A stretch of 64,000 nucleotides of DNA from JAOUEA01 sp963762075. GTDB lineage: Bacteria > Actinomycetota > UBA4738 > HRBIN12. The DNA lies in the NCBI GenBank assembly GCA_963762075.1, contig CAVXJC010000002.1:62001-126000 (forward strand), written 5' to 3'. A model generated the notes under the pieces. The model did no database searches. It saw only the letters and a list, made by a program, of their open reading frames with translations, and was not told the DNA's origin. The translations under genes and the position numbers were made by a program. This document shows positions 53,791 to 62,680 of this stretch, piece after piece; the stretch's first letter is position 1, and every line of letters starts with the position of its first letter.

Positions 53791-55754
53791 CAGTCCTGTC
53801 CCGTCGACGAGATGACTTGTCCCCCGGGCTCGATGCCGTACATCTCTTCGATCATCCGCCGCACGAGCGGCGCGGCGACGTCGGAGCCGAACCCCGCTTG
53901 CTCGACCATCGCCACCACGACGTACTTCGGATCGTTCGCGGGCACCATGGCCGCGAACCACGACGTGTCCTGGAACTGGGTCCCCCGGAAGGCGGTGCCG
54001 GTCTTGCCGGCGACCGGGATCTCCGACAGCGGGAATCCGAGGAACGGGGTCCTGGCCGTACCGCTGACCGGAACCTGCGTGAGCGCCTCCCGTACGTAGT
54101 CGAGTTGCTGCCTCGTGTACGGGACGGTGCGATCGCACCGACCGTTGACCTGCTTGAGCACGGTCTCGCGATCGCTCGCCATGATGCGGTCGACGACGTG
54201 CGGCCGGCACAGGTGCCCGTCGTTCGCGATCGCCCCGTATGCCGCCGCGAGCTGCAGCGGCGTGACCGACATGTACCCCGATCCGATCATCGTGAGGATG
54301 TAGCCCCCCGGGTTCCAGCCCTTGGGGAAGAGATCCCGCTGGTCCCAGTCGTTGCCCCACGCCGCGTCGGGCAGGAATCCGCTCGCCTCGCCGGGAAGGT
54401 CGATCCCGGTGGGCTCTTCGAACCCCCAGGCGCGCAGATCTTTCTGGAGCGGCTCGTTGTCCTCGCCGAGCTGGTCGTTCTGGTAGCGGAACCAGAAGTC
54501 GGAGCCCCACGAATAGAACATCGTGTCGCAGGACCGCCAGAGGCCCTCGCCGATCGACATGTAGCCGAGCCCGAACGTCGACCAGTTCAGGAAGTCCGTT
54601 CCCGATTCGTCTCCGGGGTGCACGTACGACGCCGGACAGTCGTACGACGTGTCGAGGCTCGCATAGCCCTCCTTGACCGCGGCGAGCGCGGTGAACGGCT
54701 TGAACGTCGAGCCGGGCAGGTAGACCTCCTGGTAGGCCCGGTTCAACAACGGCGCCGCGTCATCGGCACCGGTGCACTTCGGGTCGTAACCCAGGTAGCA
54801 CTGCTGGTCGTTCGTCAGCCCCGTCACGTACCACCGAGGGTCGAAGTCCGGCCACGACGCCATGGCCTTCACACCACCCGTCTCCACGTCGAGCACGACC
54901 ACGACTCCGGCGTCGGCCTTGAAGTTGGTCATGTGTTCCGGGCTGTCATCGAAGACCTGGCGGGTCCGGTAGATGCTGTCCTGCAGGTACTGCTCGGCTG
55001 CTTGTTGCCACCGGCTGTCGAGCGTGAGCACGAGGTCGCCGCCCGAGGTCGGCTCCCGTCCACCGAGCTCGCGGATGCGCTCGCCGTCGGAGTTCACGAC
55101 GTACCGCACCAGGCCCTTCCTGCCGCGGAGCCACTTCTCGTATCGCGCCTCGAGCCCCGCCTGGCCGGCCACGTCGTTCGGGCCGTACTCTCCTTCCCGA
55201 GCCTGGTCGAGCTGTAGGGCCTGTACCTGGCCCACCCACCCGACCATGTGTGACGCCGTTCGCTCCATCGGATACTCGCGCACGTTCGTATTGCGCACCT
55301 GCACGCCCGGGAACTCCTCCTGCCGCTCCCCGATCGCGAACGCGACCTCTTCCGGGACGAACTCGGCGATGGGCTTCGGCTGGTACTCGAAGTACTTCGT
55401 GCTTTCGAGTTCGGCGCGGATCTTCCTGACCGAGAGGTCGAGCATCTTCGAGAGTCTGCTCAGCACCTGTTCGGCCATGCCGCTCTCCTCGAGCTCCTGC
55501 ACGTCGACACGGACCTCGAGGCTGCTGCGGTTCTTCACGAGTGGCACGCCATTGGGTTTGCCGTATTGGTCCGAGGTCCAGATCTCGCCTCGCAGCGCAT
55601 CGATCGCGACCGTGCGGACCCCGTTGTCCTCCGCCTGCTCGACGTAGGCCTCGGTGGCGAGCACCTGCAGGAACCACAGGCGGGTCGAGAGCGCTCCGAA
55701 CATCACCAGCACGAGGATCGCGAACACCTTGAGCCGGGCCGAGCTCCGTTCCAT
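53790..55754 (-). CDS. mrdA: Penicillin-binding protein 2 (elongation-specific transpeptidase)
   Basis: 654-aa class B PBP. One N-terminal membrane helix (about residues 9-27), a pedestal domain (about 45-235), then the transpeptidase domain with SxxK at Ser349-Lys352 (PGSTFKP), SxD at 408-410 (SCD) and KTGT near 575. It crosslinks the wall made by RodA. It overlaps rodA by 1 nt and abuts mreD. Confidence 0.95.
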   Translation of the reverse strand: MERSSARLKVFAILVLVMFGALSTRLWFLQVLATEAYVEQAEDNGVRTVAIDALRGEIWTSDQYGKPNGVPLVKNRSSLEVRVDVQELEESGMAEQVLSRLSKMLDLSVRKIRAELESTKYFEYQPKPIAEFVPEEVAFAIGERQEEFPGVQVRNTNVREYPMERTASHMVGWVGQVQALQLDQAREGEYGPNDVAGQAGLEARYEKWLRGRKGLVRYVVNSDGERIRELGGREPTSGGDLVLTLDSRWQQAAEQYLQDSIYRTRQVFDDSPEHMTNFKADAGVVVVLDVETGGVKAMASWPDFDPRWYVTGLTNDQQCYLGYDPKCTGADDAAPLLNRAYQEVYLPGSTFKPFTALAAVKEGYASLDTSYDCPASYVHPGDESGTDFLNWSTFGLGYMSIGEGLWRSCDTMFYSWGSDFWFRYQNDQLGEDNEPLQKDLRAWGFEEPTGIDLPGEASGFLPDAAWGNDWDQRDLFPKGWNPGGYILTMIGSGYMSVTPLQLAAAYGAIANDGHLCRPHVVDRIMASDRETVLKQVNGRCDRTVPYTRQQLDYVREALTQVPVSGTARTPFLGFPLSEIPVAGKTGTAFRGTQFQDTSWFAAMVPANDPKYVVVAMVEQAGFGSDVAAPLVRRMIEEMYGIEPGGQVISSTGQD

Positions 55755-56264
55755 CTAGAACCGCACCACCCTCGTGGGGCGCGACCCCTCGATCACGCGC
55801 CGCAGCAGTGGATAGACGATCGGCGTGAGGAGCGCCCCGTACAGTGCCGAGAGCAGCGTGACGCGAGCCGCGTAGGCGAATGTCTCCTGCAGCTGATCCA
55901 GCAGGAAGGCGACGACCTGATAGAACGCCACGCCCGCAGCGGTGCCCACCGCCACCAGGATCGTCGGCAGCAGCGGCGATGCAGAGACGATGTATTGGCG
56001 GGCGAGGCCCGCCGAGTAGCCGACGAGGGTGAGTGTGAGCGCCGTGACGCCCTTGGGCTCGTTCAGCAGGAAGTCCTGCGCGAGGCCGGCCGCGAAGCCA
56101 GTGATCGCGCCTTCCTGCGGACCTTCGAGGATCGCAACCACGATCGTCACCAGGAACATCAGCTCCGGGCGCACACCGAGCAGCTTGAACTGCCAGAACA
56201 GCGTCGATTGGAGCAACAACCCCGTCACGATCACGACGATGGTCACGAGCACTCGACGGGTCAC
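55755..56264 (-). CDS. mreD: Rod shape-determining protein MreD
   Basis: 169-aa membrane protein of the elongasome with about five hydrophobic segments (VTIVVIVTGLLLQSTLF; LMFLVTIVVAILEG). The GFAAGLAQDFLL motif is typical of MreD. GTG at 56264 lies 4 bp past the mreC stop; its stop abuts the mrdA start. Confidence 0.93.
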   Translation of the reverse strand: MTRRVLVTIVVIVTGLLLQSTLFWQFKLLGVRPELMFLVTIVVAILEGPQEGAITGFAAGLAQDFLLNEPKGVTALTLTLVGYSAGLARQYIVSASPLLPTILVAVGTAAGVAFYQVVAFLLDQLQETFAYAARVTLLSALYGALLTPIVYPLLRRVIEGSRPTRVVRF

Positions 56265-56268
56265 CCGC

Positions 56269-57126
56269 TCACGCCTCGGTCCTGGCCCGCAGCACGAGCA
56301 CGAACTGCAACGTCTGGAAGTCGACAGCGGGCCGCACCTCGACGTATTGCTGCGTCTCGTTCTCCGAATCGACGAGACGCGAGACCTGTCCGATGAGCAT
56401 GTTCGGCGGGTACAGACCCGACTGACGGTCGAGCTCGTAGCCCTGCGTGAACACCGGCTCCCCGCCCTCGATCAACGTGCCGGGTGCCACCAGGCTCATG
56501 CGGAGGTCGCTCGCACCTTGCCCCTCGACGAGCCCGGCTTCCTCGGTGTCGCCGATCGTCGCCGCGACCTTGTGATCGCGGTCGATCAACAGCAGCACGT
56601 CGGCCGAGACGGGGGTGACCGAGACGACCCGCCCGACCAGCATCGGAGCGTCGGCGCTGCCCGTGGCCACCGGCTGGCGGATCTCGATGCCGTCGGCTGA
56701 GCCCTTGTCGATCGTGATGGTGTATTCGAAGTTCGAGACGCCGTTCCCGATGACGTGCGCGGCGACGGCCGTCGGGTCGAGCGTGCCGCGGAGCTCGAGG
56801 AGCCCGAGCATCGCCTCGTAGTCCGCCTGCTGGTTGGCGTTTTCCTGCACCTTCGTGCTCAGGGCGGCGTTCTCCTCACGCAGCCGTTCGTTGTCGTCGG
56901 CGAGCGAGGGCAGGTGCGCGAGACCCGTGAAGAAGTCGCCGATCGGTTCGGTCACCGCGGTGACGGCCTCCTGCATGGGAGCCATGAAGGCCTTGGCGGC
57001 TTCACCGGCAACCGAGAGCGGGCCGGAATCCTGTTGGCGATAGTCGAGCGTGATCACGGCGAGTGAGATCGAGACCAAGGCGACGACCAGGAGCCGCGTG
57101 GAGCGGGGACGTTGCCTGATGGCCAC
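56269..57126 (-). CDS. mreC: Rod shape-determining protein MreC
   Basis: 285-aa bitopic protein linking MreB filaments to the wall machinery. It has a short basic tail (MAIRQRPRSTR), one membrane helix (about 11-27), a coiled coil (LADDNERLREENAALSTKV, about 73-91) and two beta domains. The start is GTG 57126, 6 bp after the mreB stop. Confidence 0.95.
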   Translation of the reverse strand: MAIRQRPRSTRLLVVALVSISLAVITLDYRQQDSGPLSVAGEAAKAFMAPMQEAVTAVTEPIGDFFTGLAHLPSLADDNERLREENAALSTKVQENANQQADYEAMLGLLELRGTLDPTAVAAHVIGNGVSNFEYTITIDKGSADGIEIRQPVATGSADAPMLVGRVVSVTPVSADVLLLIDRDHKVAATIGDTEEAGLVEGQGASDLRMSLVAPGTLIEGGEPVFTQGYELDRQSGLYPPNMLIGQVSRLVDSENETQQYVEVRPAVDFQTLQFVLVLRARTEA

Positions 57127-57132
57127 GGGCGA

Positions 57133-58215
57133 CTACCGGCGCGAGGAGGTCACCAGGACCCGCTGCAGCACCTCGAACTCTTCGAGGCACTTGCCGGATC
57201 CCAGCACTACCGCCTGCAGCGGCGTATCGGCGATGCGAACGGGCATGCCGGTCTCGTGCCGCAGGCGTTTGTCGAGCCCGCGGAGCAAGGCGCCGCCGCC
57301 GGTGAGCACGATGCCGCGATCCATGATGTCCGCGGACAGCTCCGGGGGAGTCCGGTCGAGCGTGGTCTTGATGGCGTCGATGATGGCGTTGACCGGTTCC
57401 TCGATCGCGCGGCGGATCTCCTCCGCGCTGATCGTGATCGTCTTCGGCAAGCCGCTGACGAGGTCACGCCCCTTGATCTCGGCCACGAGCTCTTCAGGCA
57501 TCGGGAAGACGCTCGCGATGGCGAGCTTGATGGCCTCGGACGTGCGCTCCCCCAGCAGGAGCGAATACTCCTTCTTGACGTGCTGGATGATCGCCTCGTC
57601 GAGCTCGTCACCGCCGATACGGATCGACGTGCTCGTCACGATGCCGCCGAGCGAGATCACCGCGACCTCGGTCGTGCCGCCCCCGATGTCGACCACCATG
57701 TTGCCGGTGGGCTCGTGGATGGGGAGCCCGGCGCCGATCGCCGCCGCCATGGGCTCCTCGATGATGTACGCGCGACGGCTGCCCGCCGCGATGGTCGCCT
57801 CCTCGACCGCGCGCTGCTCGACGCCGGTGATACCCGACGGCACGCAGACGACCACACGCGGTTTGGCCAGCAGACGACGCTTGTGCACCTTCTGGATGAA
57901 GTACCGGAGCATCTTCTCGGTGACGTCGAAGTCGGCGATCACGCCGTCCTTCAACGGGCGCACCGCCTGGATGTGGCTCGGCGTCCGCCCGATCATGCGC
58001 TTGGCTTCGGAGCCCACCGCAAGGATCGCTCCAGTGAGGGTGTTGATCGCGACGACGCTCGGCTCGTTCAGCACGACGCCGCGTCCACGCACGTACACGA
58101 GCGTGTTCGCGGTGCCGAGGTCGACGGCCATGTCGCGACCAAGGAACCCGAGTACACCCTCCGCCCCTTGGTTCTTGGACGTGGGAGAAGAAGAACGCTG
58201 AATCCTCTCGGCCAT
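57133..58215 (-). CDS. mreB: Rod shape-determining protein MreB (bacterial actin)
   Basis: 360-aa actin-like ATPase. Phosphate-1 motif AVDLGTANTLVYV follows a 28-residue N-terminal extension; phosphate-2 is VVDIGGGTTEVAV and the adenosine motif is VLTGGGALLRGLD. The extension (ERIQRSSSPTSKNQGAEG) is longer than in most MreB proteins. An internal start at Met29 is possible, but ATG 58215 follows a good promoter. Confidence 0.96.
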   Translation of the reverse strand: MAERIQRSSSPTSKNQGAEGVLGFLGRDMAVDLGTANTLVYVRGRGVVLNEPSVVAINTLTGAILAVGSEAKRMIGRTPSHIQAVRPLKDGVIADFDVTEKMLRYFIQKVHKRRLLAKPRVVVCVPSGITGVEQRAVEEATIAAGSRRAYIIEEPMAAAIGAGLPIHEPTGNMVVDIGGGTTEVAVISLGGIVTSTSIRIGGDELDEAIIQHVKKEYSLLLGERTSEAIKLAIASVFPMPEELVAEIKGRDLVSGLPKTITISAEEIRRAIEEPVNAIIDAIKTTLDRTPPELSADIMDRGIVLTGGGALLRGLDKRLRHETGMPVRIADTPLQAVVLGSGKCLEEFEVLQRVLVTSSRR

Positions 58216-58232
58216 GATGGGACTCGCCGGTC

Positions 58233-58261
58233 ATTCAACAGGAGGGCCGATGAGCTGGCAA
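58233..58261 (-). promoter_or_regulatory. Promoter of the mreB-rodA operon
   Basis: TTGCCA (58256-58261), a 17-bp spacer and TTGAAT (58233-58238) on the minus strand, 17 bp before the mreB ATG. It is among the better -35/-10 pairs in the window and, unlike most others here, leaves a short leader. Confidence 0.6.
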
Positions 58262-58334
58262 CCTCTGCGAACCGAAAGCACTGGGCCAACACATCCCAGT
58301 GCCACCGGCCGGCGCGACCGCCGGCGCGACTCGG

Positions 58335-58340
58335 TAGCCT
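58335..58340 (+). promoter_or_regulatory. -10 box of fabD
   Basis: TAGCCT, 9 nt before the fabD ATG; transcription would start within a few bases of the start codon. Confidence 0.45.
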
Positions 58341-58349
58341 CCTCGCATC

Positions 58350-59270
58350 ATGTCGATCGCGGTGATCTTTCCCGGGCAGGGGTCGCAGTTCGTCGGGATG
58401 GCGGACCCATGGGCGACACACCCCGCCGGCGAGGCCGTGCTCGAAGAAGCCGGCGAGGCCATGGGGCGCGACGTGATCTCCGGCACGCACGATGAGTCAG
58501 CGCTCGCGACGACCGAGTTCGTGCAGCCGGCATTGCTCGCGTGCGGCGTTGCGGCCTTCCGGGTGCTGGAAGCCGAGGGGCTCACGGGCGTCGTCGGCGC
58601 GGCGGGGCACTCGCTGGGAGAATTCTCGGCACTCGTGGCGGCCGGCGCGCTTCGGCTGCGTGGGGCGTTGCGTGTGGTGGTCGTGCGTGGTGAGGCCATG
58701 CAACGCGCCGGGGAGGCGAGGCCCGGCACGATGAGCGCGCTGCTCGGCGCCGGCCCCGACGACGCCGAGGCGTTGTGCGACGCGGCTCGGGGTGACGACG
58801 TCCTGCTCGTCGCGAACCGCAACTCCCCCGCGCAATCGGTGATCTCCGGGTCGGTGGCGGCGATCGAGCGCGCCGAGTCGATCGCCGCCGAGCGGAAGAT
58901 CAGGGCCGTTCGCCTGAACGTGGCGGGAGCGTTCCACTCGCCGCTGATGGAACCCGCCGTCGAACCCATCCTGCGCGAGCTCGCGGGGCTCGAGCTGGCG
59001 CCGCCGGCGTTCCCGATCGCGTCGAACGTGAGCGGCACGCTCGTGTCCGACCCGGCGGAGCTCCGATCACTGCTCGAGCGTCACGTGATCTCGCCGGTGC
59101 GGTGGTACGACGACGCCCAGGCGCTCGCTGCGGCGGGCGCCACGACCTTCCTCGAATGCGGGCCGGGCGAGGTGCTGACGAAGATGGCCAAGCGCGCTGT
59201 GCCGGGGGCGACAGCGCTCGCGGTGGGCTCGCCCGAGGCCGCGGTCGCCGCGGTAAGCTCGCCTTCGTGA
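58350..59270 (+). CDS. fabD: Malonyl-CoA:ACP transacylase
   Basis: 306-aa enzyme loading malonyl onto ACP for fatty-acid synthesis. FPGQGSQFVGM is at the N-terminus, the nucleophile Ser lies in GHSLGE and the catalytic His in GAFHSPLM. It is the first gene of the fabD-fabH-fabG-acpP-fabF cluster and overlaps fabH by GTGA. Confidence 0.96.
   Translation: MSIAVIFPGQGSQFVGMADPWATHPAGEAVLEEAGEAMGRDVISGTHDESALATTEFVQPALLACGVAAFRVLEAEGLTGVVGAAGHSLGEFSALVAAGALRLRGALRVVVVRGEAMQRAGEARPGTMSALLGAGPDDAEALCDAARGDDVLLVANRNSPAQSVISGSVAAIERAESIAAERKIRAVRLNVAGAFHSPLMEPAVEPILRELAGLELAPPAFPIASNVSGTLVSDPAELRSLLERHVISPVRWYDDAQALAAAGATTFLECGPGEVLTKMAKRAVPGATALAVGSPEAAVAAVSSPS
59254..59259 (+). promoter_or_regulatory. 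Candidate internal -10 box for fabH
   Basis: TAAGCT inside the 3' end of fabD, 7 nt before the fabH GTG. It may add a leaderless fabH transcript within the operon. Confidence 0.4.
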
Positions 59271-60286
59271 CGCGCTACGCCACCATCGCCGGAGTTGGCA
59301 GCTCGCTCCCACCCCGACTCGTGCCCAACACCTGGTTCGAGGAGATCGTGGAGACCAACGACGAGTGGATCCGCGACCGCACCGGCATCGAGGCTCGCCA
59401 TTTCGCCGACGACGACGTGCAGGCTTCCGACCTGGCGGTCGAAGCGGCCCACGCCGCGCTCGAGAGCGCGGGCATCGATGCGCAGCAGCTCGACATGATC
59501 GTGGTGGCCACCATCACGGGCGACACGGTCTTCCCCGCGACGGCTGTGTGGGTGCAACAGAAGCTCGGAGTGAGCTGTCCCAGCTTCGACGTCAACGCGG
59601 CGTGCGCCGGGTTCAGCTACGGCCTGTCGACAGCCACCGCGTTCATCACGGCGGGGATGGCCGACACGATCCTGCTCATCGGCACCGAGGTGTTCAGTCG
59701 CATCCTCGATTTCACCGACCGGGGCACCTGCATCCTGTTCGGCGATGGAGCGGGTGCCGCCGTGGTTCGCGCATCGGAAGCCGCCGGCGTCGAAGGGTCG
59801 ATCCTCGGCGCCGATGGAGGCGCGGCCGAGATCCTCTGGATGCCGGCCGGTGGCACGCGAACGCCTGCCTCGGCCGAGACGGTCGCCGCCAACGACCACG
59901 TGGTGCGCATGCCGAACGGCCGCGAGGTGTTCAAGCGCGCGGTGACCGAGATGGCGAGCTCGTGCCGCGAGCTGCTCGAGAAGTCGGGACACTCGATCGA
60001 CGAGGTCGACGTGCTGATCCCCCACCAGGCGAATGCCCGCATCATGACCGCGGTGGTCGACCGGCTCGGCATCGACCCCGCCAAGGCGGTGGTCGACGTG
60101 GCCGAGGTGGGCAACACGAGCGCCGCGTCGATCCCGGTCGCGCTCGACCGGGCCTGGCGCGCAGGCACGATCCGCGAGGGCGACCTCGTGCTCTTCACAT
60201 CCTTCGGTGCCGGCCTCACGTGGGGTGCGACGCTCGTGCGCTGGACCCTCGCGTCGCCCGTCTCGCGCCCGAAGGTCAAGGCGTGA
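59267..60286 (+). CDS. fabH: 3-oxoacyl-ACP synthase III (KAS III)
   Basis: 339-aa initiating condensing enzyme. The Cys-His-Asn triad is seen in NAACAGFSYG, IPHQANARI and VGNTSAASIP. GTG at 59267 overlaps the fabD stop and gives the standard length; its stop overlaps fabG, again as GTGA. Confidence 0.96.
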   Translation: MTRYATIAGVGSSLPPRLVPNTWFEEIVETNDEWIRDRTGIEARHFADDDVQASDLAVEAAHAALESAGIDAQQLDMIVVATITGDTVFPATAVWVQQKLGVSCPSFDVNAACAGFSYGLSTATAFITAGMADTILLIGTEVFSRILDFTDRGTCILFGDGAGAAVVRASEAAGVEGSILGADGGAAEILWMPAGGTRTPASAETVAANDHVVRMPNGREVFKRAVTEMASSCRELLEKSGHSIDEVDVLIPHQANARIMTAVVDRLGIDPAKAVVDVAEVGNTSAASIPVALDRAWRAGTIREGDLVLFTSFGAGLTWGATLVRWTLASPVSRPKVKA

Positions 60287-61020
60287 CCTCGAGGGTCGCG
60301 GTCGTCACGGGCGCGTCCCGCGGCATCGGACGCGCGTGCTCGGTCGCGCTCGCCGAGGCTGGTTGGACGGTCGCGGTGGGCTACCGCAGCGACGAGGCCG
60401 CGGCCAAGGAGGTGCTCGGTGCCCTCGAGGCGGCCGGCACGCCGGGACTGACCATCTTCTGCGACACGACCGACGAGGCGAGCGTCGCCGAGGCCTTCCG
60501 TCGCGTCACCGAGGAAGCCGGCAACGTCACGGGGCTGGTCAACAACGCGGGATTCAGCCAGGACGGCCTGCTGTTGAAGTACTCGATGGAGACCTACGAC
60601 AAGGTCATGGCCACCAACGTCAAAGGGGCGTTCATCTGCGCCAAAGCCGCCATGCGGGGCATGCTCCGCGAGAAGTGGGGGCGCATCGTCAACGTCTCGA
60701 GTGCGGTGGCGCTGCACGGCAACGCGGGTCAGACGGTGTACGCGGCGTCCAAGACGGCGCTGCTGGGGCTCACGACCTCGCTCGCGCGCGAGATCGCCGC
60801 CAAGGGCGTCACCGTGAACGCGATCTGTCCGGGTCTCGTCGACACCGAGATGACCTCGCACCTCGACGACCGCGCGCGCGCCTACTACGTGGAGCAGACG
60901 CCGCTCGGGCGCACCGCTCACCTCGAGGAGGTCTCGGCGGTCGTGCGATTCCTGATGTCAGATGAAGCGTCGTACGTGAACGGTGCCGTGATCCCGGTCG
61001 ACGGCGGACTCACCGCGTGA
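60283..61020 (+). CDS. fabG: 3-oxoacyl-ACP reductase
   Basis: 245-aa short-chain dehydrogenase. The cofactor motif TGASRGIG is at the N-terminus; LVNNAG, the catalytic Ser in VNVSSAVA and YAASK follow. GTG at 60283 overlaps the fabH stop. Its context in the FAS II cluster supports FabG over other SDRs. Confidence 0.95.
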   Translation: MTSRVAVVTGASRGIGRACSVALAEAGWTVAVGYRSDEAAAKEVLGALEAAGTPGLTIFCDTTDEASVAEAFRRVTEEAGNVTGLVNNAGFSQDGLLLKYSMETYDKVMATNVKGAFICAKAAMRGMLREKWGRIVNVSSAVALHGNAGQTVYAASKTALLGLTTSLAREIAAKGVTVNAICPGLVDTEMTSHLDDRARAYYVEQTPLGRTAHLEEVSAVVRFLMSDEASYVNGAVIPVDGGLTA

Positions 61021-61106
61021 GGTCGTCGACCGCCTGACCGGTCGTGAGGGTGCTCGGACCCGCTAGCCTTGTGCCGAACTTGTTGGAAGGACAGGAGGGA
61101 AGCGAT

Positions 61107-61358
61107 ATGACCGACCGTTCGGAGATCGAGACAAGGGTGAAGAAGGTGCTCGCGGAGCAGCTCGCCGTCGACGAGGTGCAGGTGGTGCCCGATGCGCGCT
61201 TCGCCGAGGATCTCAACGCGGACTCGCTCGACCTCGTCGAAGCCGTGCTCGCGCTCGAGGAAGAGTGGAGCATCGAGATCCCCGAGGACGAGATGGAATC
61301 GGTGAAGACGGTCGGCCAGGCCGTCGACCTCGTGGCCGGCAAGCTCGGCGTCTCCTAA
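61107..61358 (+). CDS. acpP: Acyl carrier protein
   Basis: 83-aa acidic carrier protein. The phosphopantetheine Ser40 lies in DLNADSLDLVE. GGAGG lies 8 nt before ATG 61107. An 86-bp gap separates it from fabG and contains a TAGCCT box (61064-61069), so acpP may have its own promoter, fitting its need for high expression. Confidence 0.97.
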   Translation: MTDRSEIETRVKKVLAEQLAVDEVQVVPDARFAEDLNADSLDLVEAVLALEEEWSIEIPEDEMESVKTVGQAVDLVAGKLGVS

Positions 61359-61395
61359 CGCGATCGACGTCATACGTCGAGAGGAGCGTTTCCCC

Positions 61396-62628
61396 GTGAG
61401 CTCGAGGACGAAGGTCGTCATCACCGGCATCGGTCCGGTGGCGCCCGTAGGAACGGGCATCGACGACTTCTGGCACGGCATGACGGCCGGACGCAACGGG
61501 GTGCGCCCGATCGTCGCCTTCGATACGAGCGATCTCCCGGTGAGCGTGGCCGGCTACCCGGAAGCCTTCGTCGCCACCGATCACCTCGACCCCAAGGAAG
61601 CACGGCGCACCGATCCGTTCGCCCAGTACGCGATCGCGAGCGCGAAACTCGCCTGGGCCGACGCGGGGGAGCCCGAGGTCCGCTCCGAACGCGGTGCCGT
61701 GATCTACGCGACCGGCATCGGGGGGGTACAGACGCTCCTCAACCAGCACGATGTGTTGCGCGAGAAGGGTGCGGGTCGCGTGTCGCCGTTCATGGTGCCG
61801 ATGCTCATGGCCAACGCCGCCGGCGGGCACATCGCGATGCACTACGGACTCACGGGACCGAACTACTGCACCGTCTCGGCGTGTTCGTCGTCGAACCACG
61901 CGATCGGCGAGGCGATGCGCCTCATCCGTGACGGCTATGCCGATCTCGCGATCGCCGGAGGGTCCGAGGCGGCGACGATCCCACTGACCGTCGCCGCGTT
62001 CGCGCAGATGACCGCACTCACCAAGAACCCCGACCCCGAGACCGCCTCCCGCCCGTTCGACGCCGACCGCAACGGTTTCGTGCTCTCAGAAGGCGGCTGT
62101 GCCCTGATCCTCGAGAGCGAGGAACATGCGCGCGCCCGCGACGCCCGCATCTACTGCGAGGTCGCGGGCTACGGGGCGAGTGACGACGCGCATCACATCA
62201 CGGCACCCGATCCGAAAGGCGCGGGCGCGGCGCTCGCCATGACGTGGGCGCTCGACGACGCCGGCGAAGACCCATCGGCGGTGAGCTACGTCAACGCGCA
62301 CGGCACCTCGACACCGTTGAACGACGCTGCCGAGACCGCAGCGATCAAGTCCGTGCTCGGCGAGCATGCCCACACGGTCGCCGTATCGTCGACGAAGTCG
62401 ATGACGGGCCACATGCTCGGCGCCGCCGGGGCGGTCGAGGCGGCTGCGTGTGCGCTCGCGATCGCGAACGGCGTGATCCCGCCGACCATCCATTACGCGA
62501 CGCCCGATCCCGACTGCGACCTCAACATCACGCCGAACGAAGCGCGCGAGCTCGATGTCAGCCTCGCCCTGTCGAACTCCTTCGGCTTCGGAGGCGCGAA
62601 CGCCACGCTCGCCTTCCGCGCGATCTGA
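61396..62628 (+). CDS. fabF: 3-oxoacyl-ACP synthase II (KAS II)
   Basis: 410-aa elongating condensing enzyme. The Cys-His-His set appears in VSACSSSNHA, NAHGTSTPLND and SMTGHMLGAAG, with SNSFGFGG near the end. GTG at 61396 follows GAGGAG by about 11 nt. It is the last gene of the FAS II cluster and is convergent with the serine hydrolase. A 6-bp stem with a 3-base loop (62668-62682) is the only terminator candidate. Confidence 0.96.
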   Translation: MSSRTKVVITGIGPVAPVGTGIDDFWHGMTAGRNGVRPIVAFDTSDLPVSVAGYPEAFVATDHLDPKEARRTDPFAQYAIASAKLAWADAGEPEVRSERGAVIYATGIGGVQTLLNQHDVLREKGAGRVSPFMVPMLMANAAGGHIAMHYGLTGPNYCTVSACSSSNHAIGEAMRLIRDGYADLAIAGGSEAATIPLTVAAFAQMTALTKNPDPETASRPFDADRNGFVLSEGGCALILESEEHARARDARIYCEVAGYGASDDAHHITAPDPKGAGAALAMTWALDDAGEDPSAVSYVNAHGTSTPLNDAAETAAIKSVLGEHAHTVAVSSTKSMTGHMLGAAGAVEAAACALAIANGVIPPTIHYATPDPDCDLNITPNEARELDVSLALSNSFGFGGANATLAFRAI

Positions 62629-62680
62629 CGTCGACGCCGGGCCACGCGAGCTCAGTCCGGCATCGATAGTCTGGCTCAGA

